From Thermoleophilia bacterium UBA6103 (GTDB lineage: Bacteria > Actinomycetota > Thermoleophilia > UBA2241), in assembly GCA_002423545.1 (NCBI GenBank), contig DIWP01000040.1, positions 108,670 through 117,087 on the forward strand: a DNA stretch of 8,418 bases. Direction: 5' to 3'. How positions within the stretch are numbered: position 1 is the stretch's first letter; every line of letters begins with the position of its first letter. A program made the translations under genes and the position numbers. Positions 1 through 5,715 of the stretch are shown here, in pieces. The notes under the pieces were generated by a model. The model was not told where the DNA came from. It searched no databases and was given only the letters and a program-made list of their open reading frames with translations.

Positions 1-1
1 C

Positions 2-424
2 GACCGCTTCGCCACCCTCGGCAAGTCGGCGCTGCTGATCGAGCTGCAGGACCGCAACGCCGTCCTCGACGCCCTGGGCTCGTGCAAGTTCGCCGCCTGT
101 GCGCTCAGCGATGACTATCTGGCGGCGCTCCTGTCGGTCCTGTGGGACGAGACGGTCGACCCGCTGGAGATGAGCCGCGCCGGGTCGCGCATCTGGCACT
201 TGGAGAAGCTGTTCAACCTGGCCGCCGGCTTCACGCGCGCCGACGACACGCTGCCGCGGCGCTTTCTGGAGGAGCCGTTGTGCGCGGGTCCCTCGGCCGG
301 TCACGTCGTTGACCTGGAGCCGATGCTCGACGAGTACTACCGCTGCCGCGACTGGGACTGCGAGGGCCGTCCGAGCCGGTCGGCGCTCGATCGGCTGGGA
401 CTGGCCGACGAAGTGGCCTGCTGA
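2..424 (+). CDS. Aldehyde ferredoxin oxidoreductase, C-terminal part (5' end outside window)
   Basis: This is the last 140 residues of a tungsten (or molybdenum) pterin enzyme of the aldehyde ferredoxin oxidoreductase family, which oxidises aldehydes to carboxylic acids in the cytoplasm and passes electrons to ferredoxin. The frame is open from base 2 to a TGA at 422-424. Residues 23-28 of the visible part read DALGSC, the family's DxxGxC motif, whose Cys is the last ligand of the [4Fe-4S] cluster. Further family signatures follow: GSRIWHLEKLFNLAAGF, then DDTLPRRFLEEP, then a C-terminal MLDEYYRCRDWD block followed by G-P and LDRLGL. The CxxCxxxC cluster motif and pterin-binding domain must lie to the left. 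The gene converges on the alcohol dehydrogenase gene. Which subfamily (AOR, FOR, GOR, WOR) cannot be told from this end alone. Family assignment is firm; substrate is unknown. Confidence 0.87.
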   Translation, partial: DRFATLGKSALLIELQDRNAVLDALGSCKFAACALSDDYLAALLSVLWDETVDPLEMSRAGSRIWHLEKLFNLAAGFTRADDTLPRRFLEEPLCAGPSAGHVVDLEPMLDEYYRCRDWDCEGRPSRSALDRLGLADEVAC

Positions 425-457
425 GCGACCGTACCCGCAGGCGCCGGGCGGACTCGC

Positions 458-482
458 CGATCCCGGCATCGGTACCGGATCG
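458..482. terminator. Possible bidirectional stem-loop between convergent genes
   Basis: CGATCCCGG (458-466) pairs with CCGGATCG (475-482) with one bulged C and an 8-nt loop. It lies in the 113-nt gap between the convergent aldehyde oxidoreductase and alcohol dehydrogenase genes, where a two-way terminator would be expected. No T-tract follows on either strand, so the role is inferred from position only. Confidence 0.3.
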
Positions 483-537
483 ACGGAGCCGGCATCATCT
501 GCAGTGGCTGGAGCCGTTCACTTCACGACGTAGGCCA

Positions 538-1584
538 TCAGGGCTCGATGATCACCTTGACCGATTCGTTGGCCTGTGCCACGAGGGCGAAGCCGCGGGC
601 GATCTCGTCGAGCGGCAGGCGATGGGTGATCAGATCGGTGACCGGCACCCGGCCGGTGGCGATGAGACGCAACGCCGTATGGAGGTCGGCCGGTGCAGCG
701 CCGTAGGCCGTGCGCACCGTGACCTCGCGGCGCCAGAGCTCGGCCATCGGCATGGCCAGCGGCTCGCCAGGTGGCGGCGGTGCGAAGAAGACGAAGGTGG
801 CGCCGGAATCGAGGCACTCCAGGGCCTGGGCGATGGCTGCCGGCGCTCCCGTGCACAGCATCACCAGGTCGGCCAGGCGGTCGTCGTTGGCGCGGCGTAC
901 CAGATCCGGCAGGTGATCGCCGGCCGCCGCAGCGTCGATGGCGACGGCGCCCGATCGCCGCGCTACCTGCAACCGGTAGTCGCTGATGTCGGTGGCGATC
1001 ACGCGGCCGGCACCGAGTGCCAGCGCGAGCCGTACGTGCAGCAGGCCCGAGATGCCGGCGCCGACGACGAGCACCGTGGAACCGGGGCGGACGCCGGCGT
1101 GCTGCTGGGCGCGCACCACGCAGCCGAGCGGCTCCACGAACGTACCTTCATCGTAGGAGACCGAGTCGGGGAGGACGAGTACGCCGCGGTCGGTCTGCAG
1201 AGGCGGCACCCGCACGTACTCGGAGAAGCCGCCGGGGTCGAAGTTGGTGGTGTGCAGCGTGTGGCAGGCGGTGTGCGCCCCGGAGAGGCAGAGCGGGCAG
1301 GTGTTGCAGGGCACGTGGTGCGAGACGACGACCCGCTGGCCGACGTGCAGATGCTCAACCTCCTCACCGACGCCGACGATGTCGCCGGCGACCTCGTGCC
1401 CCAGCACCAGCGGCGCCTTGGGCACGCGGTACCACTCCATGACGTCCGAGCCGCAGATGCCGGCGGCGCGGATGTGGACGAGGATCTCGGCCGGTCCGAT
1501 GATGGGGACCGGCCGCTCCTCGATCCGGATGTCGCTGTTGTGGTGATAGACGGCGACGCGCATGCGGTGAGCAGCCGCGGTCAT
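538..1584 (-). CDS. Zinc-dependent medium-chain alcohol/polyol dehydrogenase
   Basis: This 348-residue protein is a zinc-type medium-chain dehydrogenase of the sorbitol/threonine dehydrogenase branch and should oxidise a secondary alcohol or polyol with NAD+ in the cytoplasm. The catalytic zinc ligands are visible as Cys44 (GICGSD), His63-Glu64 (LGHE) and Glu151 (VEPLG). The structural zinc lobe has Cys93, Cys96, Cys99 and Cys107. The Rossmann motif GAGISG is at 175-180, and Asp199 at the end of the next strand points to NAD rather than NADP. Start: ATG at 1584 is chosen because it follows the aldolase stop by 22 nt and has a G-rich stretch upstream. ATG at 1563 (MRVAVYHH) also fits the family but has no ribosome site. 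The open frame runs further upstream to 1713, over the end of the aldolase gene, but that part is Arg/Pro/Ser-rich and not coding. It is the second gene of a likely aldolase-dehydrogenase operon, so its substrate may be metabolically linked to the aldolase. Confidence 0.93.
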   Translation of the reverse strand: MTAAAHRMRVAVYHHNSDIRIEERPVPIIGPAEILVHIRAAGICGSDVMEWYRVPKAPLVLGHEVAGDIVGVGEEVEHLHVGQRVVVSHHVPCNTCPLCLSGAHTACHTLHTTNFDPGGFSEYVRVPPLQTDRGVLVLPDSVSYDEGTFVEPLGCVVRAQQHAGVRPGSTVLVVGAGISGLLHVRLALALGAGRVIATDISDYRLQVARRSGAVAIDAAAAGDHLPDLVRRANDDRLADLVMLCTGAPAAIAQALECLDSGATFVFFAPPPPGEPLAMPMAELWRREVTVRTAYGAAPADLHTALRLIATGRVPVTDLITHRLPLDEIARGFALVAQANESVKVIIEP

Positions 1585-1606
1585 GTCCCGATCCGCCCCG
1601 CTCGGG

Positions 1607-2446
1607 TCAGATCTTGCGTGTGTCGTCGAGGGCGGCGCCGGTCGGGGAGTCGACCGTGCCGCAGACCTCCTTCTGCTCCCGGTAGAGCTCGAAGGCCTCG
1701 TCGGGCGAGGCATTGCTGTGGACCACCGCGGCGACCGCCTGGATCATGGCCATCGGTGAGTCGCTCTGGAAGATGTTGCGACCCATGTCCACACCGACGG
1801 CCCCGGCCGAGATGGCGCTGTGGGTGAGCTCGAGCGCCTCCTTCTCGGGCAGCTTCTTGCCGCCGGCGACCACGACCGGCGCCGGGCAGGTGGAGCTGAC
1901 CTTCTCGAAGTCCTCGCAGTAGTAGGTCTTGACGATGTGGGCGCCCATCTCGGCGCAGATGCGTGAGGCCAGCGAGAGATAGCGGGCATCGCGACCCATC
2001 GACTTGCCGACGGCGGTGACCGCCACCACCGGCATGCCGTAGCGCTCGCCCTCGTCGACCAGCCGGCCCAGGTTGGCGATGCTCTGGTGCTGGTGCGGGG
2101 CGCCGACGAAGACCGAGAGCGCCATGCCGGCGGCGTTGAGTCGCAGGCACTCTTCCACCGACGTGATGATGGTCTCGTCGGAGAGATCCTCCTGCAGCAC
2201 GCTGGTACCGCCGGAGACGCGCAGCACGATCGGTGTGCCGGTGCTCGAGGGGATGCAGTTGCGCAGGACGCCGCGCGTGAGCATGAGGGTGTCCGCGTAT
2301 GGGGCCAGCGGTGCGCACTGCTCCGCGGGACGCTCCAGACCGCTGGTGGGTCCCAGGAAGTAGCCGTGATCGATGGCCAGCATCACGGTGCGGCCGGTAT
2401 CGGGCTGGATGATGCGGGCGAGACGGTTCTCGAGACCCCAGGACAT
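1607..2446 (-). CDS. LsrF/DhnA-family class I aldolase (3-hydroxy-5-phosphonooxypentane-2,4-dione thiolase-like)
   Basis: The 279-residue product closely resembles E. coli LsrF, which moves an acetyl group from phosphorylated autoinducer-2 breakdown product to CoA; the wider family includes class I fructose-bisphosphate aldolases. Shared blocks are TVMLAIDHGYF (20-30), GPTSGLER (32-39), the Schiff-base lysine region IVKTYY (Lys173), AGGKKLPEKEALE (194-206) and the phosphate-binding GVDMGRNIFQSD (218-229). Compared with LsrF as I remember it, the N-terminus is about 35 residues shorter and the C-terminus about 15 longer. Start: ATG at 2446 is decided by a strong Shine-Dalgarno (GAGGAGG) 7 nt upstream; the open frame extends to 2851 but that stretch is the antisense of the PBP repeat tail. 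The alcohol dehydrogenase follows by 22 nt. No lsr kinase, transporter or regulator is in the window, so an autoinducer-2 role is not supported, and an aldolase acting on another phosphorylated sugar or deoxysugar is as likely. Confidence 0.92.
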   Translation of the reverse strand: MSWGLENRLARIIQPDTGRTVMLAIDHGYFLGPTSGLERPAEQCAPLAPYADTLMLTRGVLRNCIPSSTGTPIVLRVSGGTSVLQEDLSDETIITSVEECLRLNAAGMALSVFVGAPHQHQSIANLGRLVDEGERYGMPVVAVTAVGKSMGRDARYLSLASRICAEMGAHIVKTYYCEDFEKVSSTCPAPVVVAGGKKLPEKEALELTHSAISAGAVGVDMGRNIFQSDSPMAMIQAVAAVVHSNASPDEAFELYREQKEVCGTVDSPTGAALDDTRKI

Positions 2447-2447
2447 G

Positions 2448-2460
2448 TGCCGACCTCCTC
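2448..2460 (-). promoter_or_regulatory. Strong ribosome binding site of the LsrF-like gene
   Basis: On the minus strand GAGGAGG ends 7 nt before the ATG at 2446. It is one of the two clearest Shine-Dalgarno sites in the window and settles the start of the aldolase gene against the longer open frame. Confidence 0.8.
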
Positions 2461-2508
2461 GATGCTGTCGCGTGCCGAGCCGCGGAGCGTGTGGTGCAGA
2501 CCGCTGGA

Positions 2509-2525
2509 CGCCTCGTGCCGAGGCG
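2509..2525 (-). other. Perfect GC-rich hairpin in the leader of the LsrF-like gene
   Basis: CGCCTCG (2509-2515) and CGAGGCG (2519-2525) form a perfect 7-bp stem with a 3-nt loop. It sits 63 nt upstream of the aldolase ATG and directly downstream of a possible extended -10 element at 2533-2541, so it would lie at the very 5' end of the transcript. It could be an operator, a stabilising 5' hairpin, or a terminator of the upstream PBP transcript. Confidence 0.4.
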
Positions 2526-2532
2526 GCATCAC

Positions 2533-2541
2533 ATGGTATCA
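2533..2541 (-). promoter_or_regulatory. Possible extended -10 promoter for the aldolase-dehydrogenase operon
   Basis: On the minus strand the string TGATACCAT reads as TGn followed by TACCAT (four of six matches to TATAAT, including the TA and final T). No recognisable -35 element stands 16-18 nt upstream. The predicted start near 2526 would give a leader of about 80 nt. This is a weak sequence match supported mainly by position. Confidence 0.25.
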
Positions 2542-2561
2542 GACGAGGTGCGAGCGGCGGG

Positions 2562-2578
2562 GAGCCGTTCGGCGGCTC
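2562..2578 (-). terminator. Hairpin overlapping the PBP stop codon
   Basis: GAGCCG (2562-2567) and CGGCTC (2573-2578) form a perfect 6-bp stem with a 5-nt loop that includes two bases of the PBP stop codon (2577-2579). No T-tract follows on the minus strand. It may be a GC-only terminator or merely base composition. Confidence 0.3.
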
Positions 2579-4826
2579 ACGGCGAGGACGCCGGCGAGGT
2601 AGGTGGCGGTGACGGCGTCGGCGTCGGGGTGGGGGTCGGGGTCGGTGTCGGCGTCGGCGTCGGGGTGGGGGTCGGTGTCGGTGTCGGCGTCGGCGTCGGC
2701 GTCGGAGTGGGCGTCGGTGTGGGCGACTCCGTGGTCTTCGTCGGCGACGGCTTGGGCTTCTTTGACTTGGTCGGCGATGGGCTGGGTGACGGCGATGGGC
2801 TCGGTGACTTACCGGCGTACTTGCCGGTCCACTTGGACCAGTCGGGCACATCCTTCGGAGCCGGAAAGTCGACGATGGGCAGGCTGGAGAGCGCCTGGCG
2901 CATGAACGTGGACCAGATGATGGTGGGGAAGTCGCCGCCCCACACCTGCTGGCCGTGGACGTAGTTCATCGCCACGCGCGCGTCTCGATAGCCCATCCAG
3001 ACGGCGGTGGCCAGTTGCGGCGTGTAGCCGCAGAACCAGGCGTCGGCGTTGCTGTCTGTGGTGCCGGTCTTGCCGGCCGCGGGCCGACCGATGTAGCCGT
3101 GAGCGGCGCCGGTGCCGCCGGTGATGACCGCCTCCAGGCACTGCGTGGTGTAGTACGCGACGCCGTCGGAGATGACGCGCTTGCCCTTGATCTTGGCCTT
3201 GTAGAGCGTCTTTCCGTTCGCGTTCGTGATCTTCACCACGGCCTGGGGCTTGCGGTACATGCCGCCGGCGGCCAGCGTCGCGTAGGCGCTGGCCGTCTCC
3301 AGCGGCGTCACCTCGTTGGTGCCCAGGACGGCCGACAGGACCGGGGCCAGCTCGCTGGTGAAGCCCAGGCGGTTCATCATCTCGATGACGGCGTCGTTGC
3401 CACGCTTGAGCATGAGGTCGGCCGCCATCTGGGCGAAGATCGAGTTCTCCGAGGCGGCGGTGGCGCTGATGAGGTTCATGCTGCCGGCCCCGTGGGCGGC
3501 GACCGGCCACGGGGCGTAGCCGGGGATGTCGATGGTGATGTTCTGTGCCGTGTAGTAGGTCTGGCTGGGGTTGGCGCCGGCCTCGATCAGGCCGGCGAGC
3601 GTGAACGGCTTGGCCGAGGAGCCGAGCTGGCGCTGCGCCTGCCAGGCCAGGTTGTACTTCTGCTTCTTGAAGTTGAGGCCGCCCACCATGGTGCGGATGT
3701 AGCCGGTCTTGGGGTCGATGGCGACCAGTGCGCAGGCCGGGTCGTCGGGGTCGTAGAGGATCGTGCTGATGGTGTCGATGGCCTCGCGCTGCCACTTCAT
3801 GTCGATGCTGGTGTGGATGCGCAGGCCGCCGCCGAACACCACGTTCTGGCCGAGCTGCTTCACCAGCTCCTGCGTGACGTAGTCGGTGAAGTAGGTGGCC
3901 TCATCGACATCGCGGTCGAGCGGCTTCTTGAACACCTTGAGCTCGGTGTTCAGCGCCTCGTCGAGCTGGGCCTGGTCGATCAGTCCCTGCTTGTGCATGC
4001 TGAGGAGCACTGTGTCGCGGCGGTCCTTGGACGCTTCCGGGTTACGGATGGGGTCGAAGTAGGTCGGCGCGTTGACTATGCCTGCCAGCAGGGCCGCCTG
4101 CGGCAGCGTCAGCTTGGAGACCGGCCTGTGGAAGTACGTGCGCGAGGCGGCCTCGACGCCGTAGGAGCCGTTGCCGTAGTAGTTCATGTTCAGGTAGCCG
4201 GTGAGGATCTCGTCTTTGGTCCACTCGTCCTCGAGCTGCCAGGCGACGACCATCTCGCGGATCTTGCGCGTGTAGGTCCGCTCCATCGAGATCTCCGAGT
4301 ACGCCATGCGCACGAACTGCTGGGTGATGGTGCTGGCGCCCTGCCGGGTGGCGCCGGCCTGGATGTTGGTCCACAGGGCGCGGGCCAGGCCTTCGACGTC
4401 GACGCCGTGGTGCTCGTAGAAGCGCTCGTCTTCGATGGCGATGGTGGCGTCTTTCATCACCTGCGGGATCTTCTCGCTGGTGACCACGACGCGGTTCTCG
4501 GCGCCGTGCAGCTCGCCGATGAGCTTGCCGTTGCGGTCGTAGACGAAGCTGGTCTGTACGACCGTCTTGGGCTTCAGCTCGGCGAGCCGCGGCAGGTCCT
4601 TGGAGATGGCCATGACGGTGCCGGCGACGCCGCCGATGACGGCCACGAGCAGGAGGAAGAGGAGGGCCAGGATGACGACCAGCCAGCGCACCCAGCGCCG
4701 CTTGCCCGAGCCACGGCTGCTGCGCCGGCGGCGGCCGGGAGGACGTCCCTCGACATCGACCGCGTACCTGCGTACGCGATCGCTGCCGCTGTTCCCGTTT
4801 GAGTGTCCGTTGCCGTTGGAAGCCAC
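2577..4826 (-). CDS. Class A penicillin-binding protein (bifunctional transglycosylase/transpeptidase, PBP1A-type)
   Basis: This 749-residue membrane-anchored enzyme polymerises lipid II glycan chains and cross-links the stem peptides outside the membrane. In order it has a Gly/Asn/Ser- and Arg-rich cytoplasmic tail (1-46), one membrane segment (about 47-73), and a GT51 domain with EDERFYEHHG (132-141, catalytic Glu132), GASTITQQ (163-170), RKIRE (187-191) and the EILTGYLNMNYYG block from 206. A penicillin-binding transpeptidase domain follows, with SSAK (Ser403 and Lys406), SEN (459-461) and KTGT (586-589). All catalytic residues are present. The tail carries (Ser-Pro)6 at 674-685, a Lys-rich linker and (Thr-Pro)18 at 703-738; there is no PASTA domain. 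Start: GTG at 4826 gives the complete N-terminal tail but lacks a Shine-Dalgarno site, and a TACACT element 8 nt before it suggests a leaderless message. It stands alone between two unrelated gene groups. Confidence 0.97.
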   Translation of the reverse strand: MASNGNGHSNGNSGSDRVRRYAVDVEGRPPGRRRRSSRGSGKRRWVRWLVVILALLFLLLVAVIGGVAGTVMAISKDLPRLAELKPKTVVQTSFVYDRNGKLIGELHGAENRVVVTSEKIPQVMKDATIAIEDERFYEHHGVDVEGLARALWTNIQAGATRQGASTITQQFVRMAYSEISMERTYTRKIREMVVAWQLEDEWTKDEILTGYLNMNYYGNGSYGVEAASRTYFHRPVSKLTLPQAALLAGIVNAPTYFDPIRNPEASKDRRDTVLLSMHKQGLIDQAQLDEALNTELKVFKKPLDRDVDEATYFTDYVTQELVKQLGQNVVFGGGLRIHTSIDMKWQREAIDTISTILYDPDDPACALVAIDPKTGYIRTMVGGLNFKKQKYNLAWQAQRQLGSSAKPFTLAGLIEAGANPSQTYYTAQNITIDIPGYAPWPVAAHGAGSMNLISATAASENSIFAQMAADLMLKRGNDAVIEMMNRLGFTSELAPVLSAVLGTNEVTPLETASAYATLAAGGMYRKPQAVVKITNANGKTLYKAKIKGKRVISDGVAYYTTQCLEAVITGGTGAAHGYIGRPAAGKTGTTDSNADAWFCGYTPQLATAVWMGYRDARVAMNYVHGQQVWGGDFPTIIWSTFMRQALSSLPIVDFPAPKDVPDWSKWTGKYAGKSPSPSPSPSPSPTKSKKPKPSPTKTTESPTPTPTPTPTPTPTPTPTPTPTPTPTPTPTPTPTPTPSPPPTSPASSP
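2613..2723 (-). repeat. Hexanucleotide array coding for a Thr-Pro tail
   Basis: About 18 tandem 6-bp units, on the plus strand variants of GTCGGC, GTCGGT, GTCGGG and GTGGGC, code for (Thr-Pro)18 near the C-terminus of the PBP. Differences between units fall almost wholly in third codon positions, so the peptide is uniform while the DNA is not. A shorter (Ser-Pro)6 tract is coded at 2772-2807. Such a tract probably forms a stiff extended wall-spanning tail. Copy number may vary between strains and the tract is prone to assembly error. Confidence 0.9.
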
Positions 4827-4834
4827 GACGCGTT

Positions 4835-4840
4835 AGTGTA
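4835..4840 (-). promoter_or_regulatory. Possible -10 element for a leaderless PBP transcript
   Basis: On the minus strand TACACT (four of six matches to TATAAT), preceded directly by TG, ends 8 nt before the GTG start of the PBP. Transcription would then begin at or within a few bases of the start codon, which agrees with the lack of a Shine-Dalgarno site. No good -35 hexamer is seen upstream. Confidence 0.35.
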
Positions 4841-4864
4841 CACCGCCTCGCCCCGAGACCCTTC

Positions 4865-4888
4865 CGGGCGGCGTTGTGGCGCCGCCCG
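4865..4888 (-). terminator. Perfect 9-bp GC hairpin after the DDAH-type gene
   Basis: CGGGCGGCG (4865-4873) pairs without mismatch with CGCCGCCCG (4880-4888) around a 6-nt loop. On the minus strand it begins at the base after the stop codon (4889-4891) and lies upstream of the possible PBP promoter. The stem strength and place fit a terminator of the deacetylase-DDAH unit, though the tail is GAAGGG rather than a T-run. Confidence 0.55.
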
Positions 4889-5707
4889 TCAGTGGACGAG
4901 TCCCACCAGGCAGGTGAGACCGGCGTCGGCGCGCGTGAACTGGTCGTACTCGACTTCCACGACGGATTCGCCGCGCTCGCGCAGCAGCCCGACGGCGACC
5001 GGGTTGCCGGCCGGGACGATCACCGTCTCGCCGACGCGCAGCACGTTGTGAGCCGGCAGCTCTTCGTCGGGGATCAGTACCCGGTCGACGCCGGCCAGGA
5101 TGTCCGGGCTCACTGCATCGAGGTCGGCGAAGCCGACGGCGGTGCCGATCAGCCGCCCGGGGCCGACCACGGTGACGGCGCTGGCGAAGTGCAGCCGGTC
5201 ATCGGTGACCGGACAGAGCCACACGCGGTACCCGAGCGCCGCGACGGCCGGCGCGAGCTGCCGCGCTCCCGCTTCGTTGGTACGGCTCGAGAGGCCGATG
5301 ACGACGCGGTCGTCCCAGATGAGCACGTCGCCGCCGTCCATGGTCCCCGGTGCCTCGATGGTGAGGCGCCGGCAGTCGCTGGGGATGAGCCGCCCGGCGG
5401 CCGCCATCACTGCGGCTACCTCCGGCCGCCGCGAGGGCGCCCCCGGTCTGGTGGCCACCAGCAGGGCGCTGCCGCCGCGCGGGTCGTGGGTGCGCCGGAA
5501 CGAGACCATCGTGTCCTGCACGAAGGGGGCATCCGGCAGCTCCGGGTCCGGCGGCAGCATCTCGATCCGCGCCCCGGCGCCGCGCATGGCGGCGACCACG
5601 CCGGCGTGCTGCCGGACCGCCTCCTCGACGTCGATGAGGTGGCCCAGCGGGTGCTTCGAGAGCGCTCGCGAGAAGGCTGGGCTCGGGGGTCGCATGATGT
5701 AGGTCAT
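4889..5707 (-). CDS. DDAH-type amidinohydrolase (dimethylarginine dimethylaminohydrolase family)
   Basis: The 272-residue product belongs to the guanidine-modifying (pentein) superfamily, in which DDAH hydrolyses N-methylated arginines to citrulline and methylamines. The length fits DDAH (about 250-290) and not arginine deiminase (about 400). Visible motifs are FVQDT (62-66), TMDGGDV (122-128, with Asp124 where human DDAH1 has Asp126), GLSSRTNEAG (138-147), LHFASA with His173, PAG at 232-234, and the nucleophile Cys266 in GLTCL. The Asp/Glu-His-Cys triad is therefore intact. Start: ATG at 5707 has GAGG 6 nt upstream. ATG at 5719 would overlap the previous stop as ATGA and add four residues, but lacks a ribosome site. 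The frame stays open much further upstream over the deacetylase gene, where it is only a shadow. It is the second gene after the NodB-fold enzyme and probably translationally coupled to it. Real substrates could be other guanidino compounds. Confidence 0.93.
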   Translation of the reverse strand: MTYIMRPPSPAFSRALSKHPLGHLIDVEEAVRQHAGVVAAMRGAGARIEMLPPDPELPDAPFVQDTMVSFRRTHDPRGGSALLVATRPGAPSRRPEVAAVMAAAGRLIPSDCRRLTIEAPGTMDGGDVLIWDDRVVIGLSSRTNEAGARQLAPAVAALGYRVWLCPVTDDRLHFASAVTVVGPGRLIGTAVGFADLDAVSPDILAGVDRVLIPDEELPAHNVLRVGETVIVPAGNPVAVGLLRERGESVVEVEYDQFTRADAGLTCLVGLVH

Positions 5708-5715
5708 GGTCTGCC

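Noticed and set aside
622..1827. A 401-codon plus-strand open frame
   Set aside because: It lies opposite the zinc dehydrogenase and the end of the aldolase and has no domain; long shadow frames are normal at this GC content.
2613..2723. CRISPR-like or intergenic satellite array
   Set aside because: The units are 6 bp with no spacers and lie in frame inside the PBP gene.
2447..2851. Upstream in-frame extension of the aldolase gene
   Set aside because: It translates to Arg/Pro/His runs, overlaps the PBP repeat tail in another frame, and a strong ribosome site marks ATG 2446.
2955..4802. A 615-codon open frame on the plus strand
   Set aside because: It is the antisense of the PBP gene, which has complete catalytic motifs; its translation shows composition-driven Val/Gly/Asp runs and no recognisable domain.
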